A stretch of 64,000 nucleotides of DNA from Variovorax sp. DXTD-1 (GTDB lineage Bacteria; Pseudomonadota; Gammaproteobacteria; Burkholderiales; Burkholderiaceae_C): the NCBI RefSeq assembly GCF_003984625.1, contig NZ_RWKH01000015.1, forward strand, positions 1 through 64,000, given 5' to 3'. Below, piece by piece: positions 43,557-54,378 of this stretch. Both the position numbers and the translations under genes were made by a program. Numbering within the stretch: the stretch's first letter is position 1; the number at the start of each line of letters is the position of its first letter. The notes below the pieces were generated by a model. That model saw only the letters and a list, made by a program, of their open reading frames with translations, made no database searches and had not been told where the DNA came from.

Positions 43557-44303
43557 TCAGGCGGCGGGGCTGAACAGGTCGACCCGGTCGGTGATGATGC
43601 CGTCGGTGCCCAGGGCGATCAGCCGCTGCGCGGCCTGTTCGTCATTCACGGTGTAGCTCAGCGCGCGCATGCCGGCGCCGTGCACCTGGGCCACCGTGTC
43701 GGCATCCCAGAGCTTGTGGTTGCAGACGATGGCGGCGCACTCCAGGCCGGTTGCGGCTTCCAACCAGCCGTTCCAGAGCTTGTCGAGCAGCAGCCCGCGC
43801 GGCAAGCCGGGCTCGACCGCCTGGGCGCCCTTGAGCGATTCGACCTGGAAGGACGTGAGCAGCGGCGGAATGGCCGCACCCTGCCAAAGGCTGGCCGCTT
43901 GCCGCGCCACCGCCTCGCCGGTCTTGCGCTCGCTACCGGGCGTGGGCTTGATCTCGATGTTGAGCAGATGGTTGCTGGCCAGGCAGAACCGGGCCAGGTT
44001 CTCGAGCGTGGCAAGCGGCTCGCCCGCAAAGGCGCGCGAGTGCCAGCCGCCCGCGTCGAGCTGGGAGAGCGCGCTCCACGACTGCTCTCCGCCAATGCCG
44101 TGGCCCGTGGTGGTCCGGTCGAGCTCGGCGTCGTGCATCAGAAAGGCCACGCCGTCGGCGCTGAGCTTGGCATCGCACTCGAACATGCGGTAGCCATGCG
44201 AGGCGCCGAGCCTGAACGCGGCCAGCGTGTTCTCGGGCGCCAGCTTGCCGGCACCGCGGTGCGCTACCCAGCGCGGGTAGGGCCAGGGTTTCAGTTCCGG
44301 CAT
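43557..44303 (-). CDS. ugpQ: Glycerophosphodiester phosphodiesterase
   Basis: Hydrolyses glycerophosphodiesters to glycerol-3-phosphate and an alcohol. The 248-residue product shows the GDPD signature (VAHRGAGKLAPENTLAAF) and MFECDAKLSADGVAFLMHDA with the acidic metal-binding residues, then NIEIKPTPGSE. No signal peptide, so cytosolic, as for enteric UgpQ. Last gene of ugpBAECQ, 6 bp after ugpC. Confidence 0.94.
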   Translation of the reverse strand: MPELKPWPYPRWVAHRGAGKLAPENTLAAFRLGASHGYRMFECDAKLSADGVAFLMHDAELDRTTTGHGIGGEQSWSALSQLDAGGWHSRAFAGEPLATLENLARFCLASNHLLNIEIKPTPGSERKTGEAVARQAASLWQGAAIPPLLTSFQVESLKGAQAVEPGLPRGLLLDKLWNGWLEAATGLECAAIVCNHKLWDADTVAQVHGAGMRALSYTVNDEQAAQRLIALGTDGIITDRVDLFSPAA

Positions 44304-44309
44304 AGTGCG

Positions 44310-45317
44310 TCAGTCCACGCGCTTGCCGGAGCCGGCGTCGAACCAGTGCAGCTTGTCTTCGCGCGCCGCAATCTTCACCGTGTCGCCCGCGACCGGCGGA
44401 TGATCGCCTTCGTCGGTGCGCATGATGATCTGCTCGTCGCCGATGCGGCCGTACACCAGGCGCTCGGCGCCCAGCAGCTCGACCGACTCGACCTGCACGG
44501 ACCAGCCGCTTTCGTCGAGCTTCATGTGCTCGGGGCGAATGCCGAGAATCTGGCCCGGCCGCACGCCGGGGGCATGCTGCAGCAGGTTCATCGGCGGCGA
44601 GCCGATGAAGCTGGCCACGAAGGTGGTGGCCGGCCGGTTGTAGACCTCTTCGGGCGTCGCGAACTGGTCCATCACGCCGCCGTTCATCACGATGATGCGC
44701 TGCGCGAGCGTCATGGCCTCGACCTGGTCGTGCGTGACGAAGAGCGAGGTGATGCCGAGTTCGCGGTGCAGCTTCTGGATCTCGATGCGGGTTTGTGCGC
44801 GCAGCTTGGCGTCCAGGTTGGACAGCGGCTCGTCGAACAGAAACACCTGGGGCTGGCGCACGATGGCGCGGCCCATGGCAACGCGCTGGCGCTGGCCGCC
44901 CGAAAGCTCGCGCGGCTTGCGCTCGAGCAGGTGGCCCAGTTCGAGGATCTTGGCGGCTTTGTCGACACGGGTCTTGATCTCGGGCTCGGGCACCTTGGCG
45001 ATCTTCAGGCCGTACGCCATGTTCTTGAACACGCTCATGTGCGGATAGAGCGCGTAGTTCTGGAACACCATGGCGATGTCGCGCTCGGAAGGCTCGAGCT
45101 GGTTCACCACGCGCCCGCCAATGGCGATTTCGCCGGCCGAGATTTCTTCCAGGCCGGCCACCATGCGCAGCAAGGTGGACTTGCCGCAGCCCGAAGGCCC
45201 GACGATGACGATGAATTCATGGTCGGCAATCTCGGCGCTCACGCCGTGGATGACCTGGTTGGCTTTCGGCCCGTGGCCGTAGCGCTTGATGACGTTGCGT
45301 AAAGAGAGAGCTGCCAT
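44310..45317 (-). CDS. ugpC: sn-Glycerol-3-phosphate ABC transporter ATP-binding protein
   Basis: ATPase of the Ugp importer. The 335 residues have Walker [12 protein letters not shown], the signature [15 protein letters not shown], Walker [13 protein letters not shown], and a C-terminal TOBE/MalK-like regulatory domain from about 240. Substrate identity is inferred from the adjacent ugpB, ugpA, ugpE and ugpQ genes, because MalK-type ATPases look alike. Lies 4 bp after ugpE. Confidence 0.94.
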   Translation of the reverse strand: MAALSLRNVIKRYGHGPKANQVIHGVSAEIADHEFIVIVGPSGCGKSTLLRMVAGLEEISAGEIAIGGRVVNQLEPSERDIAMVFQNYALYPHMSVFKNMAYGLKIAKVPEPEIKTRVDKAAKILELGHLLERKPRELSGGQRQRVAMGRAIVRQPQVFLFDEPLSNLDAKLRAQTRIEIQKLHRELGITSLFVTHDQVEAMTLAQRIIVMNGGVMDQFATPEEVYNRPATTFVASFIGSPPMNLLQHAPGVRPGQILGIRPEHMKLDESGWSVQVESVELLGAERLVYGRIGDEQIIMRTDEGDHPPVAGDTVKIAAREDKLHWFDAGSGKRVD

Positions 45318-45321
45318 TTGT

Positions 45322-46173
45322 TTATTTTTCAGTGTCCACGAGGCCCTTGACGAACCACTTCTGCATCAGCACCACCACCAGCGCGGGCGGCAGCATGGCG
45401 AGGATGGCTGTTGCCATCACCACATTCCATTCGTTCTGGCTGTCGCCGCCGGCAATCATCCTTTTGATACCGACCACCACGGGGTACATGTCTTCGCCAG
45501 TGGTCGCGAGCAGCGGCCAGAGGTACTGGTTCCAGCCGTAGATGAACTGAATGACGAACAGCGCCGCAATCGAGGTCTTCGACAACGGCAGCAGCACGTC
45601 GAAGAAGAAGCGCATGGGGCTGGCGCCGTCCATGCGCGAGGCCTCGGTGAGCTCGTCGGGCACCGTGAGGAAGAACTGGCGGAACAGGAACGTGGCCGTG
45701 GCCGACGCGATCAGCGGTACCGTGAGGCCCGCGTAGGTGTTCAGCATGTTCAGGTCCGACAACACCTTGTAGGTAGGCAGGATGCGCACCTCCACCGGCA
45801 GCATCAGCGTTACAAAGATGGCCCAGAAGCAGATCTTCTTGAACGGGAACCGGAAGTAGACGATGGCGAAGGCGGACAGCAGCGAGATGGTGATCTTGCC
45901 GATGGAAATCACCAAGGCCGACACCAGGCTGACCCACATCATGTGGGCCACGGGGGCGTTGGAGCCGGTGCTGGTTTCGCGCCCGAAGAGCGCGCCCTTG
46001 TAGCTGTCCAGCATGTTGGTGCCGGGCAAGAGCGGCATGGGGGCCTGCACGATTTCCTGTGCCGTGTGCGTGGATGCGACGAACGCCAGGTAGAGCGGAA
46101 AGGCGACCACGAACACGCCGAGGATCATCACCACATGGGCCAGGATGCCGTGGGTGCCACGTTTCTCAACCAT
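45322..46173 (-). CDS. ugpE: sn-Glycerol-3-phosphate ABC transporter permease UgpE
   Basis: Membrane permease of the Ugp importer, 283 residues with six predicted helices. The EAA loop that docks UgpC is visible ([20 protein letters not shown]). The segment [20 protein letters not shown] and the C-terminal [20 protein letters not shown] match UgpE. Lies 33 bp after ugpA. Confidence 0.94.
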   Translation of the reverse strand: MVEKRGTHGILAHVVMILGVFVVAFPLYLAFVASTHTAQEIVQAPMPLLPGTNMLDSYKGALFGRETSTGSNAPVAHMMWVSLVSALVISIGKITISLLSAFAIVYFRFPFKKICFWAIFVTLMLPVEVRILPTYKVLSDLNMLNTYAGLTVPLIASATATFLFRQFFLTVPDELTEASRMDGASPMRFFFDVLLPLSKTSIAALFVIQFIYGWNQYLWPLLATTGEDMYPVVVGIKRMIAGGDSQNEWNVVMATAILAMLPPALVVVLMQKWFVKGLVDTEK

Positions 46174-46206
46174 GGAGGGCCTCCGCGAAATTCTTGTTTT
46201 GTTTCA

Positions 46207-47088
46207 TCAGTATTGAACCTTCTTTTCCACGTAGCGGAACTGGATGACGGTCAGCGCCACCACGATCACCATCAGCACGACGGACTGCGCCGCCGAACCG
46301 CCGAGGTCCATGGCCTTGAAGCCGTCGTAATACACCTTGTAGACCAGGATCGCCGTGTCCTTGCCCGGGCCACCCTGGGTGGCCGCATCGACGATCGCGA
46401 AGGTGTCGAAGAAGGCGTAGACCACGTTGATCACCAGCAGGAAGAAGGTGGTGGGCGACAGGAGCGGAAACTGCACCGTCCAGAAGCGGCGCCACGGGCG
46501 CGCCCCGTCGATGGCCGCGGCCTCGATGAGCGACTTGGGGATCGACTGCAGCCCGGCCAGGAAGAACAGGAAGTTGTAGGAAATCTGCTTCCACACCGAG
46601 GCCATCACGATCAGCGTCATGGCGTGGCCCGAATCGAGCAGGTGGTTCCAATCGATGCCGATCTTGCCGAGCGCATAGGACACCACGCCCAGCGAAGGCG
46701 AGAACATGAAGACCCAGAGCACGGCCGCCACGGCGGGCGCCACCGCATAGGGCAGGATCAGCATGGTCTTGTAGAAGGTGCCGCCGCGCGTGATGCGATC
46801 GGCAAACACCGCCAGTGCCAGCGACAGCGTGATGCCGATGCCCGCCACCAGCACCGAGAACAGGGCGGTGGTCTTGAACGACTCCACATAGCTCGGGTCA
46901 CTGAATATCTGGCGGAAGTTGTCGAGCCCGACGAACTCCACCGATGTGCCGAAGGCGTCTTGCTGCTGCAATGACTGCAACAGCGCCTGCGCCGCCGGCC
47001 AGAAGAAAAACACGAGGATCACCGCCATTTGCGGCAGCAGCAGCAGCCAGGGCAACCAGTCCGAGCGAAAGAAAACGCGTTTTTCCAT
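46207..47088 (-). CDS. ugpA: sn-Glycerol-3-phosphate ABC transporter permease UgpA
   Basis: Second permease, 293 residues from MEKRVFFRSDWLPWLLLLPQ with an AGAGGG ribosome binding site. An ATG 14 codons upstream falls inside the terminator-like region and is unlikely. EAA loop: LIEAAAIDGARPWRRFWTV. Six hydrophobic segments. Separated from ugpB by 98 bp that contain a strong hairpin with a U-tract. Confidence 0.94.
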   Translation of the reverse strand: MEKRVFFRSDWLPWLLLLPQMAVILVFFFWPAAQALLQSLQQQDAFGTSVEFVGLDNFRQIFSDPSYVESFKTTALFSVLVAGIGITLSLALAVFADRITRGGTFYKTMLILPYAVAPAVAAVLWVFMFSPSLGVVSYALGKIGIDWNHLLDSGHAMTLIVMASVWKQISYNFLFFLAGLQSIPKSLIEAAAIDGARPWRRFWTVQFPLLSPTTFFLLVINVVYAFFDTFAIVDAATQGGPGKDTAILVYKVYYDGFKAMDLGGSAAQSVVLMVIVVALTVIQFRYVEKKVQY

Positions 47089-47101
47089 GAACCCTCTGCA
47101 T

Positions 47102-47149
47102 AAAAAATCCCGCCCAGTCCGCTCTTGCACAAGAGCGAACGGGGGCGGG
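47102..47149 (-). terminator. Attenuator-like terminator between ugpB and ugpA
   Basis: Read leftwards: outer arms GGGCGGG... and CCCGCCC (47149-47143 and 47115-47109), inner arms CGCTCTT / AAGAGCG (47137-47131, 47126-47120) with a 4-base loop, then TTTTTT (47107-47102). It meets the criteria of an intrinsic terminator but sits inside the operon. Confidence 0.85.
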
Positions 47150-47186
47150 CGATATTAGCCGGACACCAGGGCCCGGGCCTCAATCG

Positions 47187-48500
47187 TTAGCTTTTGTTTG
47201 CTTTCTGAAAGCGTTCCAGTTGCTCGTTGCCGCGCGTCACGATGGAGTCGAGCGCTTCCTTGGCGGTTTTCTTGCCGCTCCAGACCTGTTCGAGCTCTTC
47301 GTCCTCGATGGCGCGGATCTGCACGTAGTTGCCCAGGCGGATGCCGCGGCTCTTGTCGGTGACCTTGCGCACCATCTGCGTCACGGCCACGTCGGTGCCG
47401 GGGTTCTGCTTGTAGAAGCCGGATTCTTCGGTGAGCTTGTAGGAGGCCGTGGTCACGGGCAGGTAGCCCGTGCGCTTGTGGCTGGCGGACTGCACTTCAG
47501 GCGTGGAGATGAAGCTGAAGAACTTGGCCACGCCCTTGTACTCGGCCGGCTTCTTGCCCGACATCACCCAGAGGCTTGCGCCGCCGATCACGGTGTTCTG
47601 CGGTGCGCCCGGCACGTCCGGGTAGTAGGGCAGCGGAGCCACGGCGTAGGCGAACTTGGCGTTCTTGGCGACGTTGCCGTAGAAGCCCGAGGACGTGTTG
47701 ATCATTGCGCACTCGCCCGACACGAACGAGGCTTCAGGCACGTTGCCGCGGCCCTTGTAGATGAACAAGCCCTGCTTGGCCATGTTGGCCAGGTTCTCGA
47801 TGTGGCGCACATGCAGCGGCGAATTGATCTTCATGCGCGCGTCGAGGCCGGCGAGGCCGTTGCTCTTGGTCGCGAACTCGACGTTGTGCCAGGCCGAGAA
47901 GCTCTCCAGCTGGGTCCAACCCTGCCATGCGGTGGTGAACGGGCACTTGTGGCCGCTCGCCTTCAGCTTGGCGGCGGCGGCGGTCACTTCAGGCCAGGTC
48001 GAGGGCAGCTTGGCGGTGTCGATGCCGGCGGCCTTGAAGGCGTCCTTGTTGATATAGAACACCGTCGTCGAGCTGTTCAGGGGAAAGCTCAGCATCTGGC
48101 CGTTGGGCGCGGTGTAGTAGCCGGCCACGGCCGGAATGTAGGCGGCCGGGTCGAATTTTTCGCCTGCGTCCTTCATGACCTGGCCGACCGGCACGATGGC
48201 GCCCTTGCTGGCCATCATGGTCGCGGTGCCCACTTCGAACACCTGCAGGATGTGCGGTGCGTTGCCCGCGCGAAAGGCTGCGATGGAAGCCGTCATCGAT
48301 TCGTCGTACGTGCCCTTGTAGGTCGGCACGATCTTGTATTCCTTCTGGCTCTCGTTGAACTGCTTGGCCAGGTCGTTGACCCACTCGTTGTTGACGGCGG
48401 TCATGGAATGCCACCACTGGATCTCGGTCTGGGCGTGGGCCAGGTTGAACAGCGTGGTGGCGGCCAGCGCCGATGCCAGCGCGAGCGTCTTGAATCGCAT
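47187..48500 (-). CDS. ugpB: sn-Glycerol-3-phosphate periplasmic binding protein UgpB
   Basis: Substrate-binding protein of 437 residues with a clear signal peptide (MRFKTLALASALAATTLFNL, cleavage after AHA). The mature protein begins QTEIQWWHSMTAVNNEWVND, typical of UgpB. The segments TYKGTYDESMTASIAAFRAG and LQVFEVGTATMMASKGAIVP match the family closely. First gene of the operon, divergent from serA. Confidence 0.96.
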   Translation of the reverse strand: MRFKTLALASALAATTLFNLAHAQTEIQWWHSMTAVNNEWVNDLAKQFNESQKEYKIVPTYKGTYDESMTASIAAFRAGNAPHILQVFEVGTATMMASKGAIVPVGQVMKDAGEKFDPAAYIPAVAGYYTAPNGQMLSFPLNSSTTVFYINKDAFKAAGIDTAKLPSTWPEVTAAAAKLKASGHKCPFTTAWQGWTQLESFSAWHNVEFATKSNGLAGLDARMKINSPLHVRHIENLANMAKQGLFIYKGRGNVPEASFVSGECAMINTSSGFYGNVAKNAKFAYAVAPLPYYPDVPGAPQNTVIGGASLWVMSGKKPAEYKGVAKFFSFISTPEVQSASHKRTGYLPVTTASYKLTEESGFYKQNPGTDVAVTQMVRKVTDKSRGIRLGNYVQIRAIEDEELEQVWSGKKTAKEALDSIVTRGNEQLERFQKANKS

Positions 48501-48726
48501 GAAGACTCCTGATGGGAAATGAAAGCGCGGATGCTAGGCCATGTGGATGACACGGCCGCGTCACATTGGCGCACGGACTGTTGTCATTTTCCAATCGGGA
48601 AAACCCCTTTGGCACCAGGCTTCCAGCAGGGCGTGGTCCCTTATGCTGCGGCGCAGCATGCTAGCATCGCCTACCCCTTTTTTCGGCCTAGCCTGTTGCC
48701 GTGGCCGGGGCTTCCGCGAGTACGTC
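48501..48726. other. Divergent ugpB-serA promoter region
   Basis: 226 bp with the control signals for ugpB (leftward) and serA (rightward). I looked for PhoB boxes (pairs of CTGTCAT at 11-bp spacing) and found only single TGTCA-like words with wrong spacing. The serA-proximal part holds overlapping palindromes (48643-48667). Confidence 0.45.
48643..48667. promoter_or_regulatory. Overlapping ATGCT/AGCAT palindromes upstream of serA
   Basis: ATGCTGCG-G-CGCAGCAT (48643-48659) immediately shares bases with ATGCTAGCAT (48658-48667), giving four half-sites. The site is 60-84 bp before the serA start, consistent with an operator. The regulator is unknown. Confidence 0.45.
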
Positions 48727-49959
48727 ATGAGCAGCAAAACCTCCCTCGACAAAAGCAGGATCAAGTTCCTTTTGCTCGAAGGCATCCACCCTTCCGCCGT
48801 GGAGGTCCTGCATGCCGCGGGCTACACCAACGTGGAATCGCTGCCAGGCGCGCTCCCCGACGCGGAGCTCAAGGCCAAGATCGCCGACGTTCACTTTCTG
48901 GGCATCCGTTCGCGCACGCAGCTGACGGCCGAGGTCTTCGCAGCCGCCCAGAAGCTGGTGGCGGCGGGGTGCTTCTGCATCGGCACCAACCAGGTCGACC
49001 TGGAAGCCGCGCGCGAGCATGGCGTGGCGGTGTTCAACGCTCCTTATTCCAACACCCGCTCGGTGGCCGAGCTGGTGCTGGCCGAAGCCATCCTGCTCTT
49101 GCGCGGCGTGCCTGAAAAGAGCGCGGTGGCGCACCGCGGCGGCTGGCTCAAGTCGGCCGAGAACGCCTTCGAAATTCGCGGCAAGACGCTGGGCATCGTG
49201 GGCTACGGCTCCATTGGAGCCCAGCTGTCGGTGCTGGCCGAGGCGCTGGGCATGCAGGTGGCCTTCTTCGACGTGGTCACGAAGCTGCCATTGGGCAACG
49301 CGCGCCAGGTGCGCGAGCTGCACCAGCTGCTGGCGCAGAGCGACATCGTGACCTTGCATGTGCCCGAGACGCAGGCTACCCAGTGGATGATTGGCGCGGC
49401 CGAAATCGCCGCCATGAAGCCGGGCGCCATCCTGATCAACGCTTCGCGCGGAACGGTGGTGGAGATCGAGCCCTTGGCCGAGGCGCTGAAGCAAAAAAAG
49501 CTGCTGGGCGCCGCCATCGACGTCTTTCCGGTCGAGCCGCGCACCAACAAGGACGAGTTCCAGTCGCCCTTGCGGGGGCTCGACAACGTGATTCTGACCC
49601 CCCACATCGGCGGTTCGACCATGGAGGCGCAGGCCAACATCGGCCTCGAGGTGGCGGAAAAGCTGGTCAAGTACAGCGACAACGGCACCTCGACTTCGTC
49701 GGTCAACTTTCCGGAAGTGGCGCTGCCGGCCCACCCCGGCAAGCACCGGCTGCTGCACGTGCACCGCAACGTGCCCGGCGTGCTGTCGGAAATCAACAAG
49801 ATCTTCTCCGACAACAACATCAACATCTCCTCGCAGTTCCTGCAGACCAACGAGAAGATCGGCTACGTGGTGATGGACATCGACGCGGCGTACTCGGACC
49901 TGGCGCTGGAAAAGCTGGCCAAGGTGAACGGGACGATCCGCAGCCGCGTGCTGTTCTGA
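48727..49959 (+). CDS. serA: D-3-phosphoglycerate dehydrogenase
   Basis: First step of serine synthesis: NAD-dependent oxidation of 3-phosphoglycerate. The 410-residue product (start [20 protein letters not shown]; longer in-frame starts run into the promoter region) matches the E. coli-type enzyme with a Rossmann motif [13 protein letters not shown]. Catalytic Arg/Glu/His segments include [18 protein letters not shown] and [16 protein letters not shown]-terminal ACT domain ([20 protein letters not shown]) for serine feedback is present. Confidence 0.96.
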   Translation: MSSKTSLDKSRIKFLLLEGIHPSAVEVLHAAGYTNVESLPGALPDAELKAKIADVHFLGIRSRTQLTAEVFAAAQKLVAAGCFCIGTNQVDLEAAREHGVAVFNAPYSNTRSVAELVLAEAILLLRGVPEKSAVAHRGGWLKSAENAFEIRGKTLGIVGYGSIGAQLSVLAEALGMQVAFFDVVTKLPLGNARQVRELHQLLAQSDIVTLHVPETQATQWMIGAAEIAAMKPGAILINASRGTVVEIEPLAEALKQKKLLGAAIDVFPVEPRTNKDEFQSPLRGLDNVILTPHIGGSTMEAQANIGLEVAEKLVKYSDNGTSTSSVNFPEVALPAHPGKHRLLHVHRNVPGVLSEINKIFSDNNINISSQFLQTNEKIGYVVMDIDAAYSDLALEKLAKVNGTIRSRVLF

Positions 49960-50047
49960 GGCCCCTCCGGGCAAACCCGCGGGCGGTGGCCTAAAATCCC
50001 CACCCCCGGCTATGGGCGCGCAGCGCCCGGCCGAGGTGCCACCCCCG

Positions 50048-53000
50048 ATGAATGCTCCCACCGCGTTGACCACGCTGTTGTCGCAGGCCGCAGAGCCTGT
50101 ACGACTGCGCGAGATCCCCTATAACTACACCAGCTTTTCCGATCGAGAGATCGTGATCCGCCTGTTGGGCGAGCGCGGCTGGGAACTGCTCCAGACCCTG
50201 CGCGCCGAGCGCCGCACCGGCCGGTCGGCCCGCATGCTGTACGAAGTGCTCGGCGATATCTGGGTGGTGCAGCGCAACCCCTACCTCGTCGACGACCTGC
50301 TCGACAACCCGCGCCGCCGCGGCCAGCTGGTCGATGCGCTCAAGCACCGCCTGGCCGAAGTCCAGAAGCGCCGCACCCCCGACAGCGACCTGCCGCGCGA
50401 CCGGCTCGTGGGCGAACTCACTGGCCTGGTCGGCGAGGCTGTTGCCTCGTTCGACACCGCCTTCCGCGATGTGGCAGCCCTGCGCCGCAAGGCCACGCGC
50501 GTGCTGGGCCGCCTCACGGCCAAGGACAACATCAAGTTCGACGGCCTCTCGCGCGTGTCGCACGTCACCGATGCCACCGACTGGCGCGTCGAATATCCGT
50601 TCGTGGTGCTGTGCCCCGACACCGAGGCCGAGATGGCGCTGCTGGTCAAGGGCTGCATCGAGCTGGGCCTGACCATCATTCCGCGCGGCGGCGGCACGGG
50701 CTACACCGGCGGCGCCATTCCGCTCACGTGGAAGAGCGTGGTCATCAACACCGAAAAGCTCGAGGCCATGACCGAGGTCGAGATGGTCTCGCTTCCGGGC
50801 CTCGAAGCGCCCGTGGCCACGGTCTGGACCGAAGCGGGCGTCGTCACCCAGCGCGTGGCCGATGCAGCCGAGCGCGCGGGCTATGTGTTCGCGGTCGATC
50901 CCACCTCCGCCGAAGCCTCGTGCGTCGGCGGCAACGTGGCCATGAACGCCGGCGGCAAGAAGGCCGTCCTCTGGGGCACGGCGCTCGACAACCTGGCGTC
51001 GTGGCGCATGGTCACGCCGCAGGCCGAATGGCTCGAAGTCACGCGCATCGGCCACAACCTCGGCAAGATCCACGACGCCGAGAGCGCCGTCTTCGAGCTG
51101 CAGTACTACGCCGCCGACGGCAAGACCAGGCTGCGCACCGAGCGGCTGGACATTCCGGGCCGCACCTTCCGCAAGGAAGGCCTCGGCAAGGACGTGACCG
51201 ACAAGTTTCTTTCGGGCCTGCCGGGCATCCAGAAAGAGGGCTGCGACGGCCTCATTACCAGCTGCCGCTGGGTGGTGCACCGCATGCCTGCGCACACGCG
51301 CACCGTGTGCCTTGAATTCTTCGGCAACGCGAAGGACGCGGTGCCCAGCATCGTCGAGATCAAGGACTTCATGTTCGCCGAGCAGAAGCGCTCGGGCGTG
51401 CTGCTGGCGGGCCTCGAACACCTGGACGACCGCTACCTGAAGGCCGTGGGCTACGCCACCAAGTCGAAAAAGCACGGCGGCCTGCCGAAGATGGTGCTGT
51501 TCGGCGACATCGCGGGCGACGACGCCGATGCGGTGGCGCGCGTCACCTCGGAAGTGGTGCGCATCGCCAACTCGCGCAGCGGCGAAGGCTTCATTGCCAT
51601 CAGCCCCGAGGCGCGCAAGAAATTCTGGCTCGACCGCAAGCGCACGGCGGCCATCAGCAAGCACACCAACGCCTTCAAGATCAACGAAGACGTGGTCATT
51701 CCGCTGCCGCGCATGGCCGAGTACAGCGACGGCATCGAGCGCATCAACATCGAGCTTTCGCTGCAGAACAAGCTTGCGCTCACCGATGCGCTCGAAGCCT
51801 TTTTGCTGCGCGGCAACCTGCCGCTCGGCAAGACCGACGATGCGCATGAAATTCCGGCCGCCGAGCTGCTGGAAGACCGCGTGGCGCAGGCCGTGGCACT
51901 GGTGCAGGGCGTTCGTGCGCTCTGGGCCGAATGGCTGCGCGACGTGGACACGCTGTTTCCCCAACTGCAGGACCACACCCTGCGCGCCAGCTGGAAGACC
52001 CAGCTGCGCCAGCCGCTGCAGGAGATTTTCAGCGGCGCCGAATTCGCGCCGATCCTGGCCGAGTGCACCGCCATCCACAAGCAGGTGCTCAAGGGCCGCG
52101 TGTGGGTGGCGCTGCACATGCACGCGGGCGACGGCAACGTGCACACCAACATTCCCGTCAACAGCGACAACTACGACATGCTGCAGACCGCGCATGCCGC
52201 GGTGGTCCGCATCATGGCGCTCGCGCGCAGCCTCGACGGGGTGATTTCGGGCGAGCACGGCATCGGCATCACCAAGCTCGAATTCCTGAGCGACGAAGAG
52301 TTGAAGCCGTTCATGGACTACAAGCAGCGCGTCGACCCCGAAGGCCGCTTCAACAAGGGCAAGCTGCTGCGCCCGCCCGCGGGCGAAAACGTCGAGCTGC
52401 ATGCCGACCTGACCAACGCCTACACGCCGAGCTTCGGCCTCATGGGGCACGAGTCGCTGATCATGCAGCAGAGCGACATCGGCGCCATTGCCGACAGCGT
52501 GAAGGACTGCCTGCGCTGCGGCAAGTGCAAGCCGGTGTGCGCCACGCACGTGCCGCGCGCCAACCTGCTGTACAGCCCGCGCAACAAGATCCTGGCGACC
52601 TCGCTGCTGGTGGAGGCTTTTCTTTATGAAGAGCAGACCCGGCGCGGCATCAGCATCAAGCACTGGGAAGAGTTCGAGGACGTGGCCGACCACTGCACCG
52701 TGTGCCACAAGTGCCTCACGCCGTGCCCGGTGAAGATCGACTTCGGCGACGTGTCGATGAACATGCGCAACCTGCTGCGCAAGATGGGTCAGAAGAGCTT
52801 CCGTCCCGGCAATGCGGCCGCGATGTTCTTCCTTAACGCAACCAACCCGCAGACCATCAAGGCGGTGCGTGCGGGCATGGTGGGCATCGGCTTCAAGGCT
52901 CAGCGCCTGGCCAACGACCTGCTGCGCGGGCTTGCCCGCAAGCAGACGGCCGCGCCACCGGCCACGCTGGGCCCGGCGCCGGTGAAGGAGCAGGTGATCC

Positions 53001-53926
53001 ACTTCATCAACAAGAAGATGCCGGGCAACCTGCCGAAGAAGACGGCGCGCGCGCTGCTCGACATCGAGGACGCCGACTACGTGCCGATCATCCGCAACCC
53101 GAAGGCGACCACCTCGGAGACCGAGGCGGTCTTCTACTTTCCGGGCTGCGGTTCGGAGCGCCTGTTCTCGCAGGTGGGCCTGGCCACGCAGGCCATGCTC
53201 TGGCATGCGGGCGTGCAGACCGTGCTGCCGCCCGGCTACTTGTGCTGCGGCTATCCGCAGCGCGGCAGCGGCCAGTTCGACAAGGCCGAGAAGATGATCA
53301 CGGACAACCGCGTGCTCTTCCACCGCGTGGCCAACACGCTCAACTACCTGGACATCAAGACGGTGGTGGTGAGCTGCGGCACCTGCTACGACCAGCTGCA
53401 GGGCTACCAGTTCGACAAGATCTTCCCGGGCTGCCGGATCATCGACATCCACGAATACCTGCTCGAGAAGGGCATCACGCTGGCCGATGCAGGCGGTGGC
53501 GGCTATCTCTACCACGACCCCTGCCACAGCCCGATGAAGCTGCAGGACCCGATGAAGACCGTGAAGGCGCTGGTCGGCGACAACGTGCTCAAGAACGACC
53601 GCTGCTGCGGCGAGTCGGGCACGCTGGGCGTGTCGCGGCCCGACATCTCCACGCAGATCCGCTTCCGCAAGGAGGAAGAGCTGAAGAAGGGCGAAGCTGC
53701 CCTGCGCGCGAACGGGCAGGTCGGCGAAAAAGACAACGTCAAGATCCTGACCAGCTGCCCGAGCTGCCTGCAAGGCCTCTCGCGCTACGGCAACGACCTG
53801 AACAACGGGCTGCTCGAGGCCGACTACATCGTGGTCGAGATGGCCAACAAGATTCTCGGCAAGGACTGGATGCCGGAGTACGTGGCCGCCGCCAACCACG
53901 GCGGCATCGAGCGGGTGCTGGTATGA
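50048..53926 (+). CDS. DUF3683 FAD-linked oxidase/4Fe-4S/CCG fusion protein
   Basis: A 1292-residue fusion oxidoreductase. N-terminal DUF3683 (about 1-110, [20 protein letters not shown]). FAD-binding type 4 domain (about 180-330, [13 protein letters not shown] near 211) and its C-terminal FAD-oxidase domain with [12 protein letters not shown] and GEHGIGITK. Two 4Fe-4S motifs ([11 protein letters not shown] near 821, [12 protein letters not shown] near 883). Two CCG cysteine-rich domains follow ([36 protein letters not shown], about 1028-1250). It resembles D-lactate/glycolate dehydrogenases fused to their electron-transfer subunits; the substrate is not proven. The start MNAPTALTT is chosen over an upstream ATG 12 codons earlier. 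Overlaps the HIT gene (ATGA). Confidence 0.9.
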   Translation: MNAPTALTTLLSQAAEPVRLREIPYNYTSFSDREIVIRLLGERGWELLQTLRAERRTGRSARMLYEVLGDIWVVQRNPYLVDDLLDNPRRRGQLVDALKHRLAEVQKRRTPDSDLPRDRLVGELTGLVGEAVASFDTAFRDVAALRRKATRVLGRLTAKDNIKFDGLSRVSHVTDATDWRVEYPFVVLCPDTEAEMALLVKGCIELGLTIIPRGGGTGYTGGAIPLTWKSVVINTEKLEAMTEVEMVSLPGLEAPVATVWTEAGVVTQRVADAAERAGYVFAVDPTSAEASCVGGNVAMNAGGKKAVLWGTALDNLASWRMVTPQAEWLEVTRIGHNLGKIHDAESAVFELQYYAADGKTRLRTERLDIPGRTFRKEGLGKDVTDKFLSGLPGIQKEGCDGLITSCRWVVHRMPAHTRTVCLEFFGNAKDAVPSIVEIKDFMFAEQKRSGVLLAGLEHLDDRYLKAVGYATKSKKHGGLPKMVLFGDIAGDDADAVARVTSEVVRIANSRSGEGFIAISPEARKKFWLDRKRTAAISKHTNAFKINEDVVIPLPRMAEYSDGIERINIELSLQNKLALTDALEAFLLRGNLPLGKTDDAHEIPAAELLEDRVAQAVALVQGVRALWAEWLRDVDTLFPQLQDHTLRASWKTQLRQPLQEIFSGAEFAPILAECTAIHKQVLKGRVWVALHMHAGDGNVHTNIPVNSDNYDMLQTAHAAVVRIMALARSLDGVISGEHGIGITKLEFLSDEELKPFMDYKQRVDPEGRFNKGKLLRPPAGENVELHADLTNAYTPSFGLMGHESLIMQQSDIGAIADSVKDCLRCGKCKPVCATHVPRANLLYSPRNKILATSLLVEAFLYEEQTRRGISIKHWEEFEDVADHCTVCHKCLTPCPVKIDFGDVSMNMRNLLRKMGQKSFRPGNAAAMFFLNATNPQTIKAVRAGMVGIGFKAQRLANDLLRGLARKQTAAPPATLGPAPVKEQVIHFINKKMPGNLPKKTARALLDIEDADYVPIIRNPKATTSETEAVFYFPGCGSERLFSQVGLATQAMLWHAGVQTVLPPGYLCCGYPQRGSGQFDKAEKMITDNRVLFHRVANTLNYLDIKTVVVSCGTCYDQLQGYQFDKIFPGCRIIDIHEYLLEKGITLADAGGGGYLYHDPCHSPMKLQDPMKTVKALVGDNVLKNDRCCGESGTLGVSRPDISTQIRFRKEEELKKGEAALRANGQVGEKDNVKILTSCPSCLQGLSRYGNDLNNGLLEADYIVVEMANKILGKDWMPEYVAAANHGGIERVLV

Positions 53927-54378
53927 CCATGGCCACCACCGGCCCGGTTCCGGGCTGCCCGTTCTGCGAAGGCCCCGGCGGCCGCGTCGTGTTCGAAGGT
54001 GCGAAGCTGCGCGTCATTCATGCCGAAGAGGCCGGCTTTCCGGCCTTCTACCGCGTGATCTGGCGCGAGCACGCGGCGGAATTTTCGGACCTCAGCGCCG
54101 CCGATCGCGTGCTGTGCATGGAGGCCGTCGCGGTCGTCGAGCAGTGCCTGCGCGAGCATCTGTCGCCGGCCAAGATCAACCTTGCGGCGCTCGGCAACAT
54201 GGTGCCGCACCTGCATTGGCATGTGATTGCGCGCTTCGCCGACGACACCCATTTTCCGGGCTCCGTCTGGGCGCCGGTGCAGCGCGAGGCCAATGCAACC
54301 CAGGGAGCCGCCGTGGCCGCGCGCCTGCCCGCGCTCGAGAGTGCGATGATGGCCCAATTGGGCACAAGGAGCTTCTGA
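53923..54378 (+). CDS. HIT family protein
   Basis: Small nucleotide-phosphate hydrolase or transferase of the histidine triad family, 151 residues. The triad is [10 protein letters not shown] near residue 103, and an N-terminal CPFC motif may bind metal. The start overlaps the stop of the DUF3683 gene and the stop overlaps the next start (TGATG), so three genes are probably co-translated. Substrate not predictable. Confidence 0.9.
   Translation: MTMATTGPVPGCPFCEGPGGRVVFEGAKLRVIHAEEAGFPAFYRVIWREHAAEFSDLSAADRVLCMEAVAVVEQCLREHLSPAKINLAALGNMVPHLHWHVIARFADDTHFPGSVWAPVQREANATQGAAVAARLPALESAMMAQLGTRSF

Noticed and set aside
48501..48600. PhoB box upstream of ugpB
   Set aside because: Ugp systems are often Pho-regulated, so I looked for two CTGTCAT repeats at 11-bp spacing. 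Only isolated TGTCA-like words at about 13-bp spacing occur, so I do not call it.
49991..53899. A 1302-codon open frame on the minus strand opposite the DUF3683 gene
   Set aside because: It is the antisense shadow of a high-GC gene. Its translation is His/Arg/Val-rich low complexity with no domain, while the plus frame has clear FAD and Fe-S motifs.
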